Source: an uncultured Bacillaceae bacterium (GTDB taxonomy: Bacteria; Bacillota; Bacilli; Bacillales; Cytobacillaceae). Taken from it: a stretch of 64,000 nucleotides of DNA. Shown here piece by piece: positions 37,021 through 45,939 of this stretch. The notes beneath the pieces were generated by a model. That model saw only the letters and a list, made by a program, of their open reading frames with translations, had not been told where the DNA came from and ran no database searches. The stretch's first letter is position 1. Each line of letters begins with the position of its first letter. A program made the position numbers and the translations under genes. The DNA lies in assembly GCA_937995745.1 (NCBI GenBank), contig CALKIU010000069.1, forward strand, positions 58,599 to 122,598, read 5' to 3'.

Positions 37021-37197
37021 ATGAGGGCCGGCGATAAAGACATTTTTGTTCAAAAAGCGGAAAATCAGATTTTGTCCGTCGATTTTCGTGATGGCATTCA
37101 AGGAGAAGAAACGCATTTTTCGACGGAATGTGCCGCAGAAACCGGTTATTCGTCCGCGGATGTAAAAATGCTGAAAAAACGGCTCCGGCGTTCTTGA
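37021..37197 (+). CDS. Small hypothetical protein (YrzK position)
   Basis: The 58-aa product is acidic with a basic end (VKMLKKRLRRS). ATG 37021 lies 6 bases after AAAGGGGG; an in-frame ATG at 37015 directly abuts it. It sits exactly where B. subtilis has yrzK, before the hisS T-box. I do not recognise a domain. Its TGA stop lies inside the -35 box of the next promoter. Confidence 0.7.
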   Translation: MRAGDKDIFVQKAENQILSVDFRDGIQGEETHFSTECAAETGYSSADVKMLKKRLRRS

Positions 37198-37222
37198 CAA
37201 TTAAAAAATTGAAGATTAATAT
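37194..37222 (+). promoter_or_regulatory. Sigma-A promoter of hisS-aspS
   Basis: A perfect TTGACA at 37194-37199 and TAATAT at 37217-37222 are 17 bp apart. Transcription would begin near 37229, about 20 bases before the T-box stem I. Confidence 0.8.
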
Positions 37223-37244
37223 ATGAAAAGATAAAAGGACAACC

Positions 37245-37500
37245 GTTGATGGAGAAAAGTAGTTAAGAAGCATGTGGAAAGAGAGGAAATGCCGCGGCTG
37301 AAAGCATTTCTCCACAATGCCTTAACGAACGACACTCCGGAGGTTTCATTCCGAAAGAGCCGTATCGAGGTTTTAGTAGGGATGAACGTAGACAGGCGTT
37401 AACTGTAAAAGTGGAAGTTTACCTGTTAAACTTCAATTAGGGTGGCACCACGGGAATATCAACTCTCGTCCCTTGTATTCAAGGGGGAGGGTTTTTTTGT
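37245..37500 (+). ncRNA. T-box riboswitch of hisS-aspS with Asp specifier
   Basis: Stem I closes with GGAG (37251-37254) and CTCC (37335-37338). The specifier loop has AGTA (37258-37261) on the 5' side and GAAC-GAC-A (37327-37334) on the 3' side, above GTTAAG/CTTAAC. The specifier is therefore GAC (Asp). The T-box core AGGGTGGCACCACGGG is at 37439-37454; its TGGC (37443-37446) pairs with an acceptor end GCCA, which fits tRNA-Asp. The terminator CCCTTG/CAAGGG (37470-37485) precedes a T run. Confidence 0.93.
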
Positions 37501-37580
37501 TTTGAAAATGCAGAAATTTATGCGTTTAAAGGACTGTCTTTTCATACATACACAGGAAAGAAGGTAAAGGAGGATGAACA

Positions 37581-38852
37581 TTGTCTATCAGCATTCCCCG
37601 CGGAACCCGGGATATTTTGCCCGGGGAAGTGGAAAAATGGCAAATCATTGAAGAAAAAGCCCGCGAACTTTGTGAACGATATCAATATAAAGAAATCCGC
37701 ACTCCCATTTTTGAGCAGACAGACCTGTTTTCCAGAAGCGTCGGCGCTACCACCGATATCGTGCAAAAGGAAATGTACACTTTCACGGATCGCGGTGGAA
37801 GAAGTTTGACGCTCCGACCCGAAGGCACGGCAGCTGTCGTCCGTGCTTTTGTGGAGCAAAAAATGCACGGTCTGCCGGTTCAGCCGGTAAAGCTCTATTA
37901 CATGGGTCCGATGTTCCGCTATGAAAGGCCCCAGGCGGGACGCTACCGCCAATTTGTCCAGTTTGGCGTCGAGGTTTTGGGAAGCGCCGATCCGGCCATT
38001 GACGCGGAAGTTATTTCCTTGGCAATGAATTTTTATTCAGAGCTCGGTTTGAAAAAATTAAAGCTTGTCATCAACAGTCTCGGTGACCTTGAAAGCAGAA
38101 GCGCCCACAGGGAGGCGCTCATCCGCCATTTCCGGCCCCGCATCGGCGAGTTTTGCAGCGACTGCCAAAACCGACTCGAAAAAAACCCGATGCGAATATT
38201 GGATTGCAAAAAGGATCGCGACCATGAATTAATGAAATCGGCGCCGTCGATTCTCGATTACTTAAATGAGGAATCTAGACGTTATTTTGAAAAGGTGCTC
38301 AAGTATTTGGACGAACTGGGCATTTCCTATGAAGTCGATCCCAATCTTGTCCGCGGCCTCGATTATTATAACCACACCGCTTTTGAAATCATGAGTGAAG
38401 CGGAAGGATTCGGGGCAATTACGACACTTTGCGGAGGAGGCCGCTACAACGGACTTGTTGAGGAAATCGGCGGCCCTGAAACGCCGGGGATCGGGTTTGC
38501 GTTGAGTATTGAACGCCTTCTTGCCGCTCTTGAAGCGGAAAATATCCAACTGGTAAAGAAACAGGAAATCGATTGTTTTATCGTTGCCCTCGGTGAAAAA
38601 GCCCGTGATTATTCCGTCCGGCTTCTTCATCAGATGCGCCTTGCGGGTTTTTCGGCCGAAAAAGATTATTTGAACAGGAAAATCAAGGCCCAGTTCAAAG
38701 CGGCGGACCGGCTGAATGCCAAGTATGCGGCCATTATCGGCGATCATGAACTGGAAGCAAACAAAATTACTGTCAAAAAAATGGATACAGGTGAGCAAAC
38801 CGAAGTTCCGCTTGATCAATTCCTTGATTATTTTAAAAAATTAGTGGAGTAG
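37581..38852 (+). CDS. hisS: Histidyl-tRNA synthetase
   Basis: The 423-aa class II synthetase has motif 2 in MFRYERPQAGRYRQFVQFG, the histidine signatures LVRGLDYYNHTAFEI and LCGGGRYNGLV, motif 3 GIGFALSIERL, and a C-terminal anticodon domain. The TTG start at 37581 has AAAGGAGG 7 bases upstream. It is co-transcribed with aspS behind the T-box. Confidence 0.97.
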   Translation: MSISIPRGTRDILPGEVEKWQIIEEKARELCERYQYKEIRTPIFEQTDLFSRSVGATTDIVQKEMYTFTDRGGRSLTLRPEGTAAVVRAFVEQKMHGLPVQPVKLYYMGPMFRYERPQAGRYRQFVQFGVEVLGSADPAIDAEVISLAMNFYSELGLKKLKLVINSLGDLESRSAHREALIRHFRPRIGEFCSDCQNRLEKNPMRILDCKKDRDHELMKSAPSILDYLNEESRRYFEKVLKYLDELGISYEVDPNLVRGLDYYNHTAFEIMSEAEGFGAITTLCGGGRYNGLVEEIGGPETPGIGFALSIERLLAALEAENIQLVKKQEIDCFIVALGEKARDYSVRLLHQMRLAGFSAEKDYLNRKIKAQFKAADRLNAKYAAIIGDHELEANKITVKKMDTGEQTEVPLDQFLDYFKKLVE

Positions 38853-38867
38853 CAGAGGAGGATACAT

Positions 38868-40649
38868 ATGTCAGATATGTACGGTCGAACATATTTTTGC
38901 GGTGAAGTGCCTGAAACGGCAATCGGGGAAAAAGTTGTTTTAAAAGGATGGGCGCACAGACGCCGCGACCTTGGCGGATTGATTTTTATTGATCTCCGCG
39001 ACAGATCGGGGGTTATTCAAATCGTTTTCAGTCCGGATTTCTCCAAGGAAGCACTGGAAACGGCGGAAAAAATCAGAAATGAATATGTTTTGAGTGTGGA
39101 AGGAACAGTCGTTGCCCGGGAGGAAGGAACATACAATCCGAATATCAAAACCGGGAAAATTGAGGTTCAGGTCGAAAAGGTTACCATTTTAAACGAAGCG
39201 AAGACACCGCCGTTTGTGATTGAAGACAGAACGGATGTTTCGGAAGATGTCCGCTTGAAATACCGCTATCTGGATTTGCGCCGCCCCGTCATGCTGGAAA
39301 CATTGAAACTGCGTCACAAAACAACGAAAGTGATCAGGGAATTTTTAGACGACCACGGGTTTATTGACGTTGAAACGCCGATTTTGACAAAAAGCACACC
39401 GGAAGGCGCCCGGGATTATCTTGTTCCAAGCCGCGTCCATCCGGGGGAATTTTATGCTCTTCCCCAGTCGCCGCAAATATTTAAACAGCTTTTAATGGTG
39501 GCTGGTCTGGAAAGATATTATCAAATTGCCCGCTGTTTCCGCGATGAAGATTTGCGCGCCGACCGCCAGCCGGAGTTTACGCAAGTCGACATTGAAACAA
39601 GCTTCATGAGCAAAGATGACATTATGACGCTGATGGAACAAATGATGCAAAAACTGCTGAAAGAAGTGAAAGGAATCGACATTGAAATTCCTTTCCCGCG
39701 CCTTACGTATCATGAGGCGATGGACCGGTACGGCACCGACAAACCGGACACCCGTTTCGGCTTGGAGCTAGTCGATATATCTGAAATTGTCAAAGACTCT
39801 GCTTTTAAAGTCTTTTCCGGACCGGTTTCCACAGGGGGACAAGTAAAAGGTATCAATGTGAAAGGCGCAGCAGAAACTTATTCCCGGAAAGATATTGACG
39901 GTCTCACCGAATATGCGGCCCGTTACGGAGCGAAAGGGCTTGCCTGGTTAAAGGTTGAAGGAGACGGATTGAAAGGTCCCATTGCCAAATTCCTTTCGGA
40001 AAAAGAACAAGAGGGAATTGCTTCAGCCATGGGCGCGGAAGAGGGCGACTTGCTCTTGTTTGTCGCTGACAAAAAAGCCGTTGTTGCCGATTCGTTGGGA
40101 GCATTGCGGGTCAAACTCGGAAAAGATCTGGGCTTAATTGATGAAAGCAAGTTTAACTTTCTGTGGGTTACGGATTGGCCCCTGCTTGAGTACGACGAAG
40201 AAGAAGGACGATATTACGCCGCCCACCATCCGTTTACGATGCCCGTCCGGGAAGATTTGCCGCTCCTTGAAACGAATCCGGGAGCCGTTCGCGCCGAAGC
40301 ATATGATATCGTGTTGAATGGCTATGAGCTTGGCGGAGGGTCTTTGCGTATCTATGAGCGGGATATTCAGGAGAAAATGTTCGCCGCCCTCGGTTTCACC
40401 CAAGAAGAAGCCCGGGAGCAATTCGGTTTTCTCTTGGAAGCATTTGAATATGGAACGCCTCCGCACGGGGGAATCGCGATCGGCTTGGACCGCTTGGTGA
40501 TGATTCTGGCCGGCAGAACGAATTTGCGCGATACGATCGCGTTTCCGAAAACGGCCAGCGCCAGCTGCCTCTTGACGGATGCGCCGTCAGAAGTCAGTTC
40601 CAAGCAGCTGCTTGAACTGAACTTAATCAGCATCAAAAAAGATAAATAA
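38868..40649 (+). CDS. aspS: Aspartyl-tRNA synthetase
   Basis: The 593-aa bacterial-type class II enzyme has an N-terminal OB anticodon domain (about 1-105), the catalytic core with LPQSPQIFKQLLMV and ARCFRDEDLRADRQPEFTQ, a GAD insertion (about 300-410), and motif 3 GIAIGLDRLVMIL. AGAGGAGG precedes the ATG, 15 bases after hisS. It is the synthetase whose cognate tRNA the upstream T-box appears to read. Confidence 0.97.
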   Translation: MSDMYGRTYFCGEVPETAIGEKVVLKGWAHRRRDLGGLIFIDLRDRSGVIQIVFSPDFSKEALETAEKIRNEYVLSVEGTVVAREEGTYNPNIKTGKIEVQVEKVTILNEAKTPPFVIEDRTDVSEDVRLKYRYLDLRRPVMLETLKLRHKTTKVIREFLDDHGFIDVETPILTKSTPEGARDYLVPSRVHPGEFYALPQSPQIFKQLLMVAGLERYYQIARCFRDEDLRADRQPEFTQVDIETSFMSKDDIMTLMEQMMQKLLKEVKGIDIEIPFPRLTYHEAMDRYGTDKPDTRFGLELVDISEIVKDSAFKVFSGPVSTGGQVKGINVKGAAETYSRKDIDGLTEYAARYGAKGLAWLKVEGDGLKGPIAKFLSEKEQEGIASAMGAEEGDLLLFVADKKAVVADSLGALRVKLGKDLGLIDESKFNFLWVTDWPLLEYDEEEGRYYAAHHPFTMPVREDLPLLETNPGAVRAEAYDIVLNGYELGGGSLRIYERDIQEKMFAALGFTQEEAREQFGFLLEAFEYGTPPHGGIAIGLDRLVMILAGRTNLRDTIAFPKTASASCLLTDAPSEVSSKQLLELNLISIKKDK

Positions 40650-40665
40650 CAATAATTTCCATTAA

Positions 40666-40699
40666 CCGGTAAAACCTTGATTTGACAAGGTTTTACCGG
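40666..40699. terminator. Strong hairpin after aspS without a following T run
   Basis: CCGGTAAAACCTTG at 40666-40679 is the exact inverse of CAAGGTTTTACCGG at 40686-40699. The stem is perfect over 14 bp, but the sequence after it is GGGAAACC. It may stall or protect the hisS-aspS mRNA, or terminate poorly. Confidence 0.6.
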
Positions 40700-40731
40700 G
40701 GAAACCGCAAGGCATTGGGGCTGTGCCTTTC

Positions 40732-40760
40732 TTGAAAATAAGCGTCTGATATGTTATTAT
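40732..40760 (+). promoter_or_regulatory. Sigma-A promoter of 6S RNA
   Basis: TTGAAA at 40732-40737 and TATTAT at 40755-40760 are 17 bp apart, placing the start near 40767. Confidence 0.75.
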
Positions 40761-40766
40761 CAGAGT

Positions 40767-40967
40767 AGCAAAAGAGTCCTGATGTGTTAGTTGGATACCC
40801 AAAGTTTTGACCGAACACCAACACATAGGGAGCTTGCGTTTTTAAGTTGAGTAAATGCCCCCATTCACAACGTAGGGGGACTTACGAGGCTTAAAACAGA
40901 GCACCCACCTGCCGAGAGCGGGTTCAAAACATTGGTTTGAGACAACGGCACCATTGGGACTCTTTTA
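40767..40967 (+). ncRNA. ssrS: 6S RNA (6S-1/BsrA type)
   Basis: This RNA of about 200 bases begins with AGTCCTGATGTGTTAGTTG, as B. subtilis 6S-1 does, and lies between aspS and tcdA exactly like bsrA. The 5' AAAGAGTCC pairs with the 3' GGGACTCTTTT to close the terminal stem, leaving a large central bubble. 6S RNA mimics an open promoter and sequesters sigma-A RNA polymerase. Ends are estimated from the promoter and closing stem. Confidence 0.92.
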
Positions 40968-40976
40968 TATGTGCGG

Positions 40977-41008
40977 AAATCATGCAGCTCGCTGCATGAT
41001 TTTTTTTG
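40977..41008 (+). terminator. Terminator of the 6S RNA gene
   Basis: AAATCATGCAG at 40977-40987 pairs with CTGCATGATTT ending at 41002, followed by a T run. Confidence 0.88.
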
Positions 41009-41085
41009 TGGAATCACAAACAACTTTTTATTTAATATATAAATTCGGGTAAAAAGAAATAAAACCACGGGGGGAAGGCTTATTT

Positions 41086-41853
41086 ATGCTGCATCAGTTT
41101 TCAAGAAATGAATTGGCCATCGGGGAAGAAGGGCTGAATAAATTGCGGCAAAGCAGCATCATGATTTTGGGAATCGGGGGTGTCGGCTCCTATGCCGCCG
41201 AAGCACTGGCCCGAAGCGGAGTTGGAAGACTCATTTTAATTGACAAAGATGATATCGATATTACGAATATTAACCGGCAAATTATCGCGCTCTTGTCAAC
41301 AATCGGCCGGCCGAAAGTGGAAGTGATGAAAGAGCGCATCATGGATATAAATCCCGATTGTGAAGTCATTCCTTTAAAAATGTTTTATACGGAAGAAACG
41401 TATGAAGAGATCTTTCAATACGCTCCCGGCTTTGTAATTGATGCTTCCGATACGATTTCTTACAAAATCCACTTGATTAAAGAATGTTTGAAACGGGATA
41501 TTCCTTTTATTTCCAGCATGGGTGCCGCCAACAAAATGGATCCGACCCGCTTTAAAATAGCGGATATTTCGCAAACACACACAGATCCGATTGCCAAGGT
41601 GATTCGCACCCGGCTCCGAAAAGAAGGAATTACGAAAGGAGTACCCGTCGTATTTTCCGACGAAAGTCCGATCGTCATCAGGGAAGATGTCCGCCAAAGA
41701 GTCGGCAACGATCAATCGGACATAAGAAAAATAAAGATGCCTCCTTCATCGAATGCATTTGTTCCGTCTGTGGCCGGTTTGATCATGGCAAGTTATGCGG
41801 TCCGGCAAATATTAGGAAATATACAAATGACGCGTGTAAAAGATGCCAGATAA
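41086..41853 (+). CDS. tcdA: tRNA threonylcarbamoyladenosine dehydratase
   Basis: The 255-aa E1-like ATP-dependent enzyme cyclises t6A37 to ct6A in ANN-decoding tRNAs. The ATP-binding motif is GIGGVGSYAAEALARSG, with the E1 signature DKDDIDITNINRQ. The ATG has GGGGGGAAGG upstream. Its place after 6S RNA and before rarA equals B. subtilis yrvM. No zinc CxxC pair is visible. Confidence 0.93.
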   Translation: MLHQFSRNELAIGEEGLNKLRQSSIMILGIGGVGSYAAEALARSGVGRLILIDKDDIDITNINRQIIALLSTIGRPKVEVMKERIMDINPDCEVIPLKMFYTEETYEEIFQYAPGFVIDASDTISYKIHLIKECLKRDIPFISSMGAANKMDPTRFKIADISQTHTDPIAKVIRTRLRKEGITKGVPVVFSDESPIVIREDVRQRVGNDQSDIRKIKMPPSSNAFVPSVAGLIMASYAVRQILGNIQMTRVKDAR

Positions 41854-42062
41854 GGATATCTTTCGGCAGTACGTTTTGTTTTTCAACAAGTTGAATCATT
41901 TTTGGCGCACAAACAGGGCGTTGCAATTCAACTTCCATTTATATGGTGCTAGGGAGCTGAAGGAACGCCCGGTCCGTTTTTTTGAAGTCCGCGCATTTTT
42001 TCGGACGGAGGCGGAGCCTGCGGATGAGTGCCGTTCGCCGTTTCGCCGCAGGTCTTTCTTTT

Positions 42063-43334
42063 TTACGTGGACTTTAAAATTCTCTCATACACGGCGGCGA
42101 TTCCTTTTTCAAATTTCCCCGTTTTCTTCGGGCGGTAATAGATTTTGTCCCGCAAATTGTCAGGGAGGTACTGCTGTTTGACCCAACCGCTTTCGTAATC
42201 ATGGGGATACAGATAATTTAATCCTCTCCCGAGCGCTTTTGCCCCTTGATAGTGGGCATCTTTTAGGTGATCGGGCACTTCACCGCTGATTCCTTTTCTG
42301 ATATCGGCTAAAGCGGCATCTATTGCAGCCATCGCCGAATTGGATTTCGGGGACAGGCACAGTTCGATCACCGCATTGGCCAACGGAATCCGCGCTTCTG
42401 GAAAACCGAGCCTCTCGGCTGCTTGTACGGCCGCCAATGTCCGCGCACCCGCTTGAGGGCTGGCCAGGCCGATGTCTTCATAAGCAATGACCACGAGCCT
42501 TCTGGCAATGCTTTGTAAATCTCCCGCTTCTATGAGGCGGCCCAAATAGTGGAGGGCGGCATTGACGTCGCTTCCCCGGATGGATTTTTGCAAGGCGGAA
42601 AGCACGTCGTAATGGGCGTCGCCGTCCTTGTCCATCATCACCGCCTTCTTTTGGATACATTCTTCCGCTGTGGCGAGATCGATATGAATGACGCCGTTCT
42701 CATCTTTGTCCGTGGAGAGGACCGCCAATTCCAAGGCGTTCAAAGAACTCCGCATGTCTCCGTTTGCGGCAGCGGCCAAATGGTATAACGCTTCTTCCGC
42801 AATGTCCACTTGATACTTGCCCAATCCCCGTTCTTCGTCTTTCAGCGCCCTCCTTAAGGCAAGGACGATTTCATCGACAGTGAGGGGTTTTAACTCAAAG
42901 ATTTGGCATCTGCTCCGGAGGGCAGGATTGATGGCGTGGTAAGGGTTGCTTGTTGTGGCTCCGATTAAAACGATTGAGCCGTTTTCAAGATGCGGGAGCA
43001 GAAAATCTTGTTTTGCTTTATCGAGGCGGTGGACTTCGTCAAGCAAAAGGATGACCCTGCCGGACATTTTTGCTTCGGCGGCGACGATTTCCATGTCCTT
43101 TTTATTGTTTGTGACAGCATTCAAAGCCCGGAAGGCAAATTTTGTGCTGCCGGCTATGGCGCTTGCGATAGAGGTCTTGCCCGTACCGGGAGGACCGTAC
43201 AGGATCATGGATGACAGTTGCTTTGCTTTGACCATGCGGCGGATGATTTTTCCTTCTCCGACAAGATGCTGTTGTCCGATTACTTCATCAATGGTTCTGG
43301 GCCTCATCCGGTAGGCGAGGGGTTTCAAATTCAT
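42063..43334 (-). CDS. rarA: Replication-associated recombination protein RarA (MgsA)
   Basis: The 423-aa AAA+ ATPase has Walker A YGPPGTGKTSIA, Walker B LLLDEVHR and the C-terminal MgsA tetramerisation domain. RarA acts at stalled replication forks. The ATG at 43334 was chosen because GGGAGAG lies 6 bases upstream and family members start here (MNLKPLAYRMRP); frames open to 43436 but are not supported. A TATAAT reading leftward at 43371-43366 may be its -10. Confidence 0.94.
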   Translation of the reverse strand: MNLKPLAYRMRPRTIDEVIGQQHLVGEGKIIRRMVKAKQLSSMILYGPPGTGKTSIASAIAGSTKFAFRALNAVTNNKKDMEIVAAEAKMSGRVILLLDEVHRLDKAKQDFLLPHLENGSIVLIGATTSNPYHAINPALRSRCQIFELKPLTVDEIVLALRRALKDEERGLGKYQVDIAEEALYHLAAAANGDMRSSLNALELAVLSTDKDENGVIHIDLATAEECIQKKAVMMDKDGDAHYDVLSALQKSIRGSDVNAALHYLGRLIEAGDLQSIARRLVVIAYEDIGLASPQAGARTLAAVQAAERLGFPEARIPLANAVIELCLSPKSNSAMAAIDAALADIRKGISGEVPDHLKDAHYQGAKALGRGLNYLYPHDYESGWVKQQYLPDNLRDKIYYRPKKTGKFEKGIAAVYERILKST

Positions 43335-43529
43335 TTCGATCTCTCCCATATCGTCATGATTCATTATTATAGTACTACCGCTGGAAGGAACAAATAAAGC
43401 CTGAAGGGTTGGATCTTGCAAGTTATGGAAATGCATAATTTTATTAAAATATGCTATAATGTCACAAGTCTATCAAATTACTCGTGATTTTGATAATATT
43501 TTTATTGAGTAAAGGGTACGGGAGTATAG

Positions 43530-44216
43530 ATGAATCATCTTATAAAAGATCAAATCGTCCCCAGATTTTTGATATATTTGGCCGGATTGCTCATCATGTC
43601 TCTGGGGATCGTGTTATTGATTAAGGCAGATTTTGGCGCCCCGCCTTGGGATGTGTTTCACGTCGGCCTTTATTACCAATTCGGTTTAACAATCGGAACG
43701 TGGTCCATTATTGTCGGGTTCATCATTTTGGCCATTTCCGCCGCGATCGCCGGGCAGTTTCCGCAAATCGGCGCTTTTTTAAATATGGTTCTTGTCGGTT
43801 TGTTTATCGATATGTATTTCATGCTCCCGTTTCTTCAAACACCGGAGACATGGACAGGAAAATTTTTTATGTTTTTATCAGGCACGGTGATCAATGCTTA
43901 CGGCATGGGAATATACATTTCTGCCCGGCTTGGCGCGGGGCCCCGTGACAGTTTGATGTTGGCCGTTACAAGCCGGACGGGATGGAAAGTGCAATACGTC
44001 CGGGCGGCGATGGAGATTCTTGTCTTGTTTTTTGGCTGGCTGCTCGGCGGTCCCGTTTTTATCGGAACGGTCCTTTACAGTTTGTTTATCGGCCCTCTGG
44101 CGGGAATGACTTTAAGACAAATGCAGGCAGCAGCGGACTGTATATTGAAAAAACTGTCCAAGAAAAACATGCCGTTGTCCCGGGACGCGCATTTTCACAA
44201 TCAAAGAGAGGTGTAA
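43530..44216 (+). CDS. YczE/YitT-like integral membrane protein
   Basis: The 228-aa protein has about five membrane segments and matches the YczE/YyaS/YitT type (LGIVLLIKADFGAPPWDVFHVGL, in parts; GAGPRDSLMLA). Function unknown; one B. subtilis member is needed for surfactin production. TATAAT at 43455-43460 lies upstream with a weak -35. Its stop is 3 bases before cymR, whose ribosome site is inside this gene, so the two are probably co-transcribed. Confidence 0.85.
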   Translation: MNHLIKDQIVPRFLIYLAGLLIMSLGIVLLIKADFGAPPWDVFHVGLYYQFGLTIGTWSIIVGFIILAISAAIAGQFPQIGAFLNMVLVGLFIDMYFMLPFLQTPETWTGKFFMFLSGTVINAYGMGIYISARLGAGPRDSLMLAVTSRTGWKVQYVRAAMEILVLFFGWLLGGPVFIGTVLYSLFIGPLAGMTLRQMQAAADCILKKLSKKNMPLSRDAHFHNQREV

Positions 44217-44219
44217 CGG

Positions 44220-44639
44220 ATGAGAATATCGACAAAAGGCAGATACGGTCTGACCATCATGATAGAATTGGCAAAAAAATACGGGGATGGCCCCGTCTCG
44301 TTAAAATCCATCGCTCAAGCGAACAATTTGTCTGAACATTATTTGGAACAGCTTGTAGCTCCCTTGAGGAATGCCGGTCTTGTGAAAAGCATAAGGGGTG
44401 CTTACGGCGGTTATATTTTAAGTAAACATCCTTCACAAATCACGTCCGGTGATGTGATACGCGTTTTGGAAGGACCGATTGTGCTCGTGGAAGGAATTGA
44501 AGACGAGAGTCCGCCCCAGAGGGAACTTTGGATGCGGATTAGCGAGGCGATTAAGAACGTGCTTGACAACACCACGCTGGAAGACTTGGCAAATCATTCG
44601 GAAAGCGACGATCTTGAGGGATATATGTTCTATATTTAA
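44220..44639 (+). CDS. cymR: Rrf2-family cysteine metabolism repressor CymR
   Basis: The 139-aa winged-helix regulator starts MRISTKGRYGLTIMIELAKKYG and has no cysteine at all, so it cannot hold the Fe-S cluster of IscR; this is typical of CymR. CymR works with CysK to repress sulfur and cysteine genes. It directly precedes the desulfurase gene iscS, the B. subtilis order. Confidence 0.92.
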   Translation: MRISTKGRYGLTIMIELAKKYGDGPVSLKSIAQANNLSEHYLEQLVAPLRNAGLVKSIRGAYGGYILSKHPSQITSGDVIRVLEGPIVLVEGIEDESPPQRELWMRISEAIKNVLDNTTLEDLANHSESDDLEGYMFYI

Positions 44640-44718
44640 AACTTAGCAACCGGTTGTTCAGCCGTGCTTTGGTAAATACAGCCTGCACAAACTGAATAAA
44701 GTCAAGAAGGTGAATTAA

Positions 44719-45864
44719 GTGGAGCGGATTTACGTCGATCATGCGGCAACGACGCCGATGCATCCGGAAGTGATTGACAAAATGATCGAAGTGATGAAAA
44801 ATGAGTTCGGCAACCCCTCCAGCATTCATTCTTTCGGCAGGAGGGCAAGACGGATTCTGGATGAGGCGAGGGAGATTCTGGCAAGAAGCATCGGCGCCTC
44901 CGCCGATGAAATCATTCTCACAAGCGGAGGAACGGAAGCGGATAATTTGGCTCTTTTCGGTGCGGCGCGGGCGATGAAAGAAAAAGGTAAACACATCATC
45001 ACGACGGCAGTTGAACATCATGCCGTTTTACATGCTTGCCGCCAGTTGGAAAAAGAAGGATTTGAAGTCACCTATTTGCCCGTTAATGAAAACGGCGTGA
45101 TTTCTCCGGATGATTTCCATGCCGCACTGAGGGACGATACCATACTTGTCTCCGTAATGTACGGGAACAATGAAACAGGCGCCCTTCAGCCTGTAGCGGA
45201 AATTGGCGAAGCGCTCCGCGGCCATCAGGCTCTTTTTCATTGTGATGCTGTACAAGCTTACGGTTTGGAAGATATAGACGTTCATGAACTGAACATTGAT
45301 CTGTTGGCTGTTTCCGCTCATAAAATCAACGGGCCCAAAGGAAGCGGTTTTTTATACGCCGGAAAAAAAGTGAGACTGATGCCTCTTTTTTTTGGCGGCG
45401 AACAGGAGCGGAAACGCCGCGCCGGAACGGAAAACGTCGCCGCCGCCGCCGGTTTCGCGGCCGCTGTGGAAATTATTCAAAGGGAAAAAGACGAGCGGAG
45501 AGAAAAATACGGCCGATTAAAGCAACTGCTCGTGGAAGAGTTGACGAAACAAAAGGTAGAATTCATGGTAAACGGAAACCACGAGAAAGGCTTGCCTCAC
45601 GTCATTAATATTTGTTTCCCCGGAACGGATGTGGAAGCGATGCTAGTGAATCTGGATTTGGCGGGAATCGCCGCTTCGAGCGGCTCCGCATGCACGGCGG
45701 GTTCCATACATCCGTCCCACGTCCTTGTGGCCATGTTCGGGAAAGATTCGGAACGGTTGCGCAGTTCGATCCGTTTCAGTTTCGGCCTCAATAACACCGA
45801 GGAGCAAGTGAAAAAAGTCGCCCGGGAAACGGCAACAATTGTCCGCCGGCTGACGGGGAATTAG
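44719..45864 (+). CDS. iscS: Cysteine desulfurase (IscS/YrvO)
   Basis: The 381-aa PLP enzyme has the PLP lysine in VSAHKINGPKG and the catalytic cysteine in SSGSACTAGS. In B. subtilis YrvO passes sulfur to MnmA, the next gene, for s2U34 in tRNA. The start is GTG with GAAGGTGAATT. It is the second desulfurase of the window; nifS at 8403 serves the NAD locus. Confidence 0.95.
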   Translation: MERIYVDHAATTPMHPEVIDKMIEVMKNEFGNPSSIHSFGRRARRILDEAREILARSIGASADEIILTSGGTEADNLALFGAARAMKEKGKHIITTAVEHHAVLHACRQLEKEGFEVTYLPVNENGVISPDDFHAALRDDTILVSVMYGNNETGALQPVAEIGEALRGHQALFHCDAVQAYGLEDIDVHELNIDLLAVSAHKINGPKGSGFLYAGKKVRLMPLFFGGEQERKRRAGTENVAAAAGFAAAVEIIQREKDERREKYGRLKQLLVEELTKQKVEFMVNGNHEKGLPHVINICFPGTDVEAMLVNLDLAGIAASSGSACTAGSIHPSHVLVAMFGKDSERLRSSIRFSFGLNNTEEQVKKVARETATIVRRLTGN

Positions 45865-45939
45865 AAATTTGTGTTTTCCTTAAGGCAAGTTTCGGTTGTA
45901 CGGCTAGATTTGGAAATAAGAGAAAGTGAGGTGAAGGCG

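Noticed and set aside
40767..40967. T-box or riboswitch for tcdA
   Set aside because: Sequence and closing stem match 6S RNA, and its own terminator separates it from tcdA.
41854..42062. Small gene between tcdA and rarA
   Set aside because: Plus-strand codons continue openly, but there is no ribosome site or family signal; the genes converge here.
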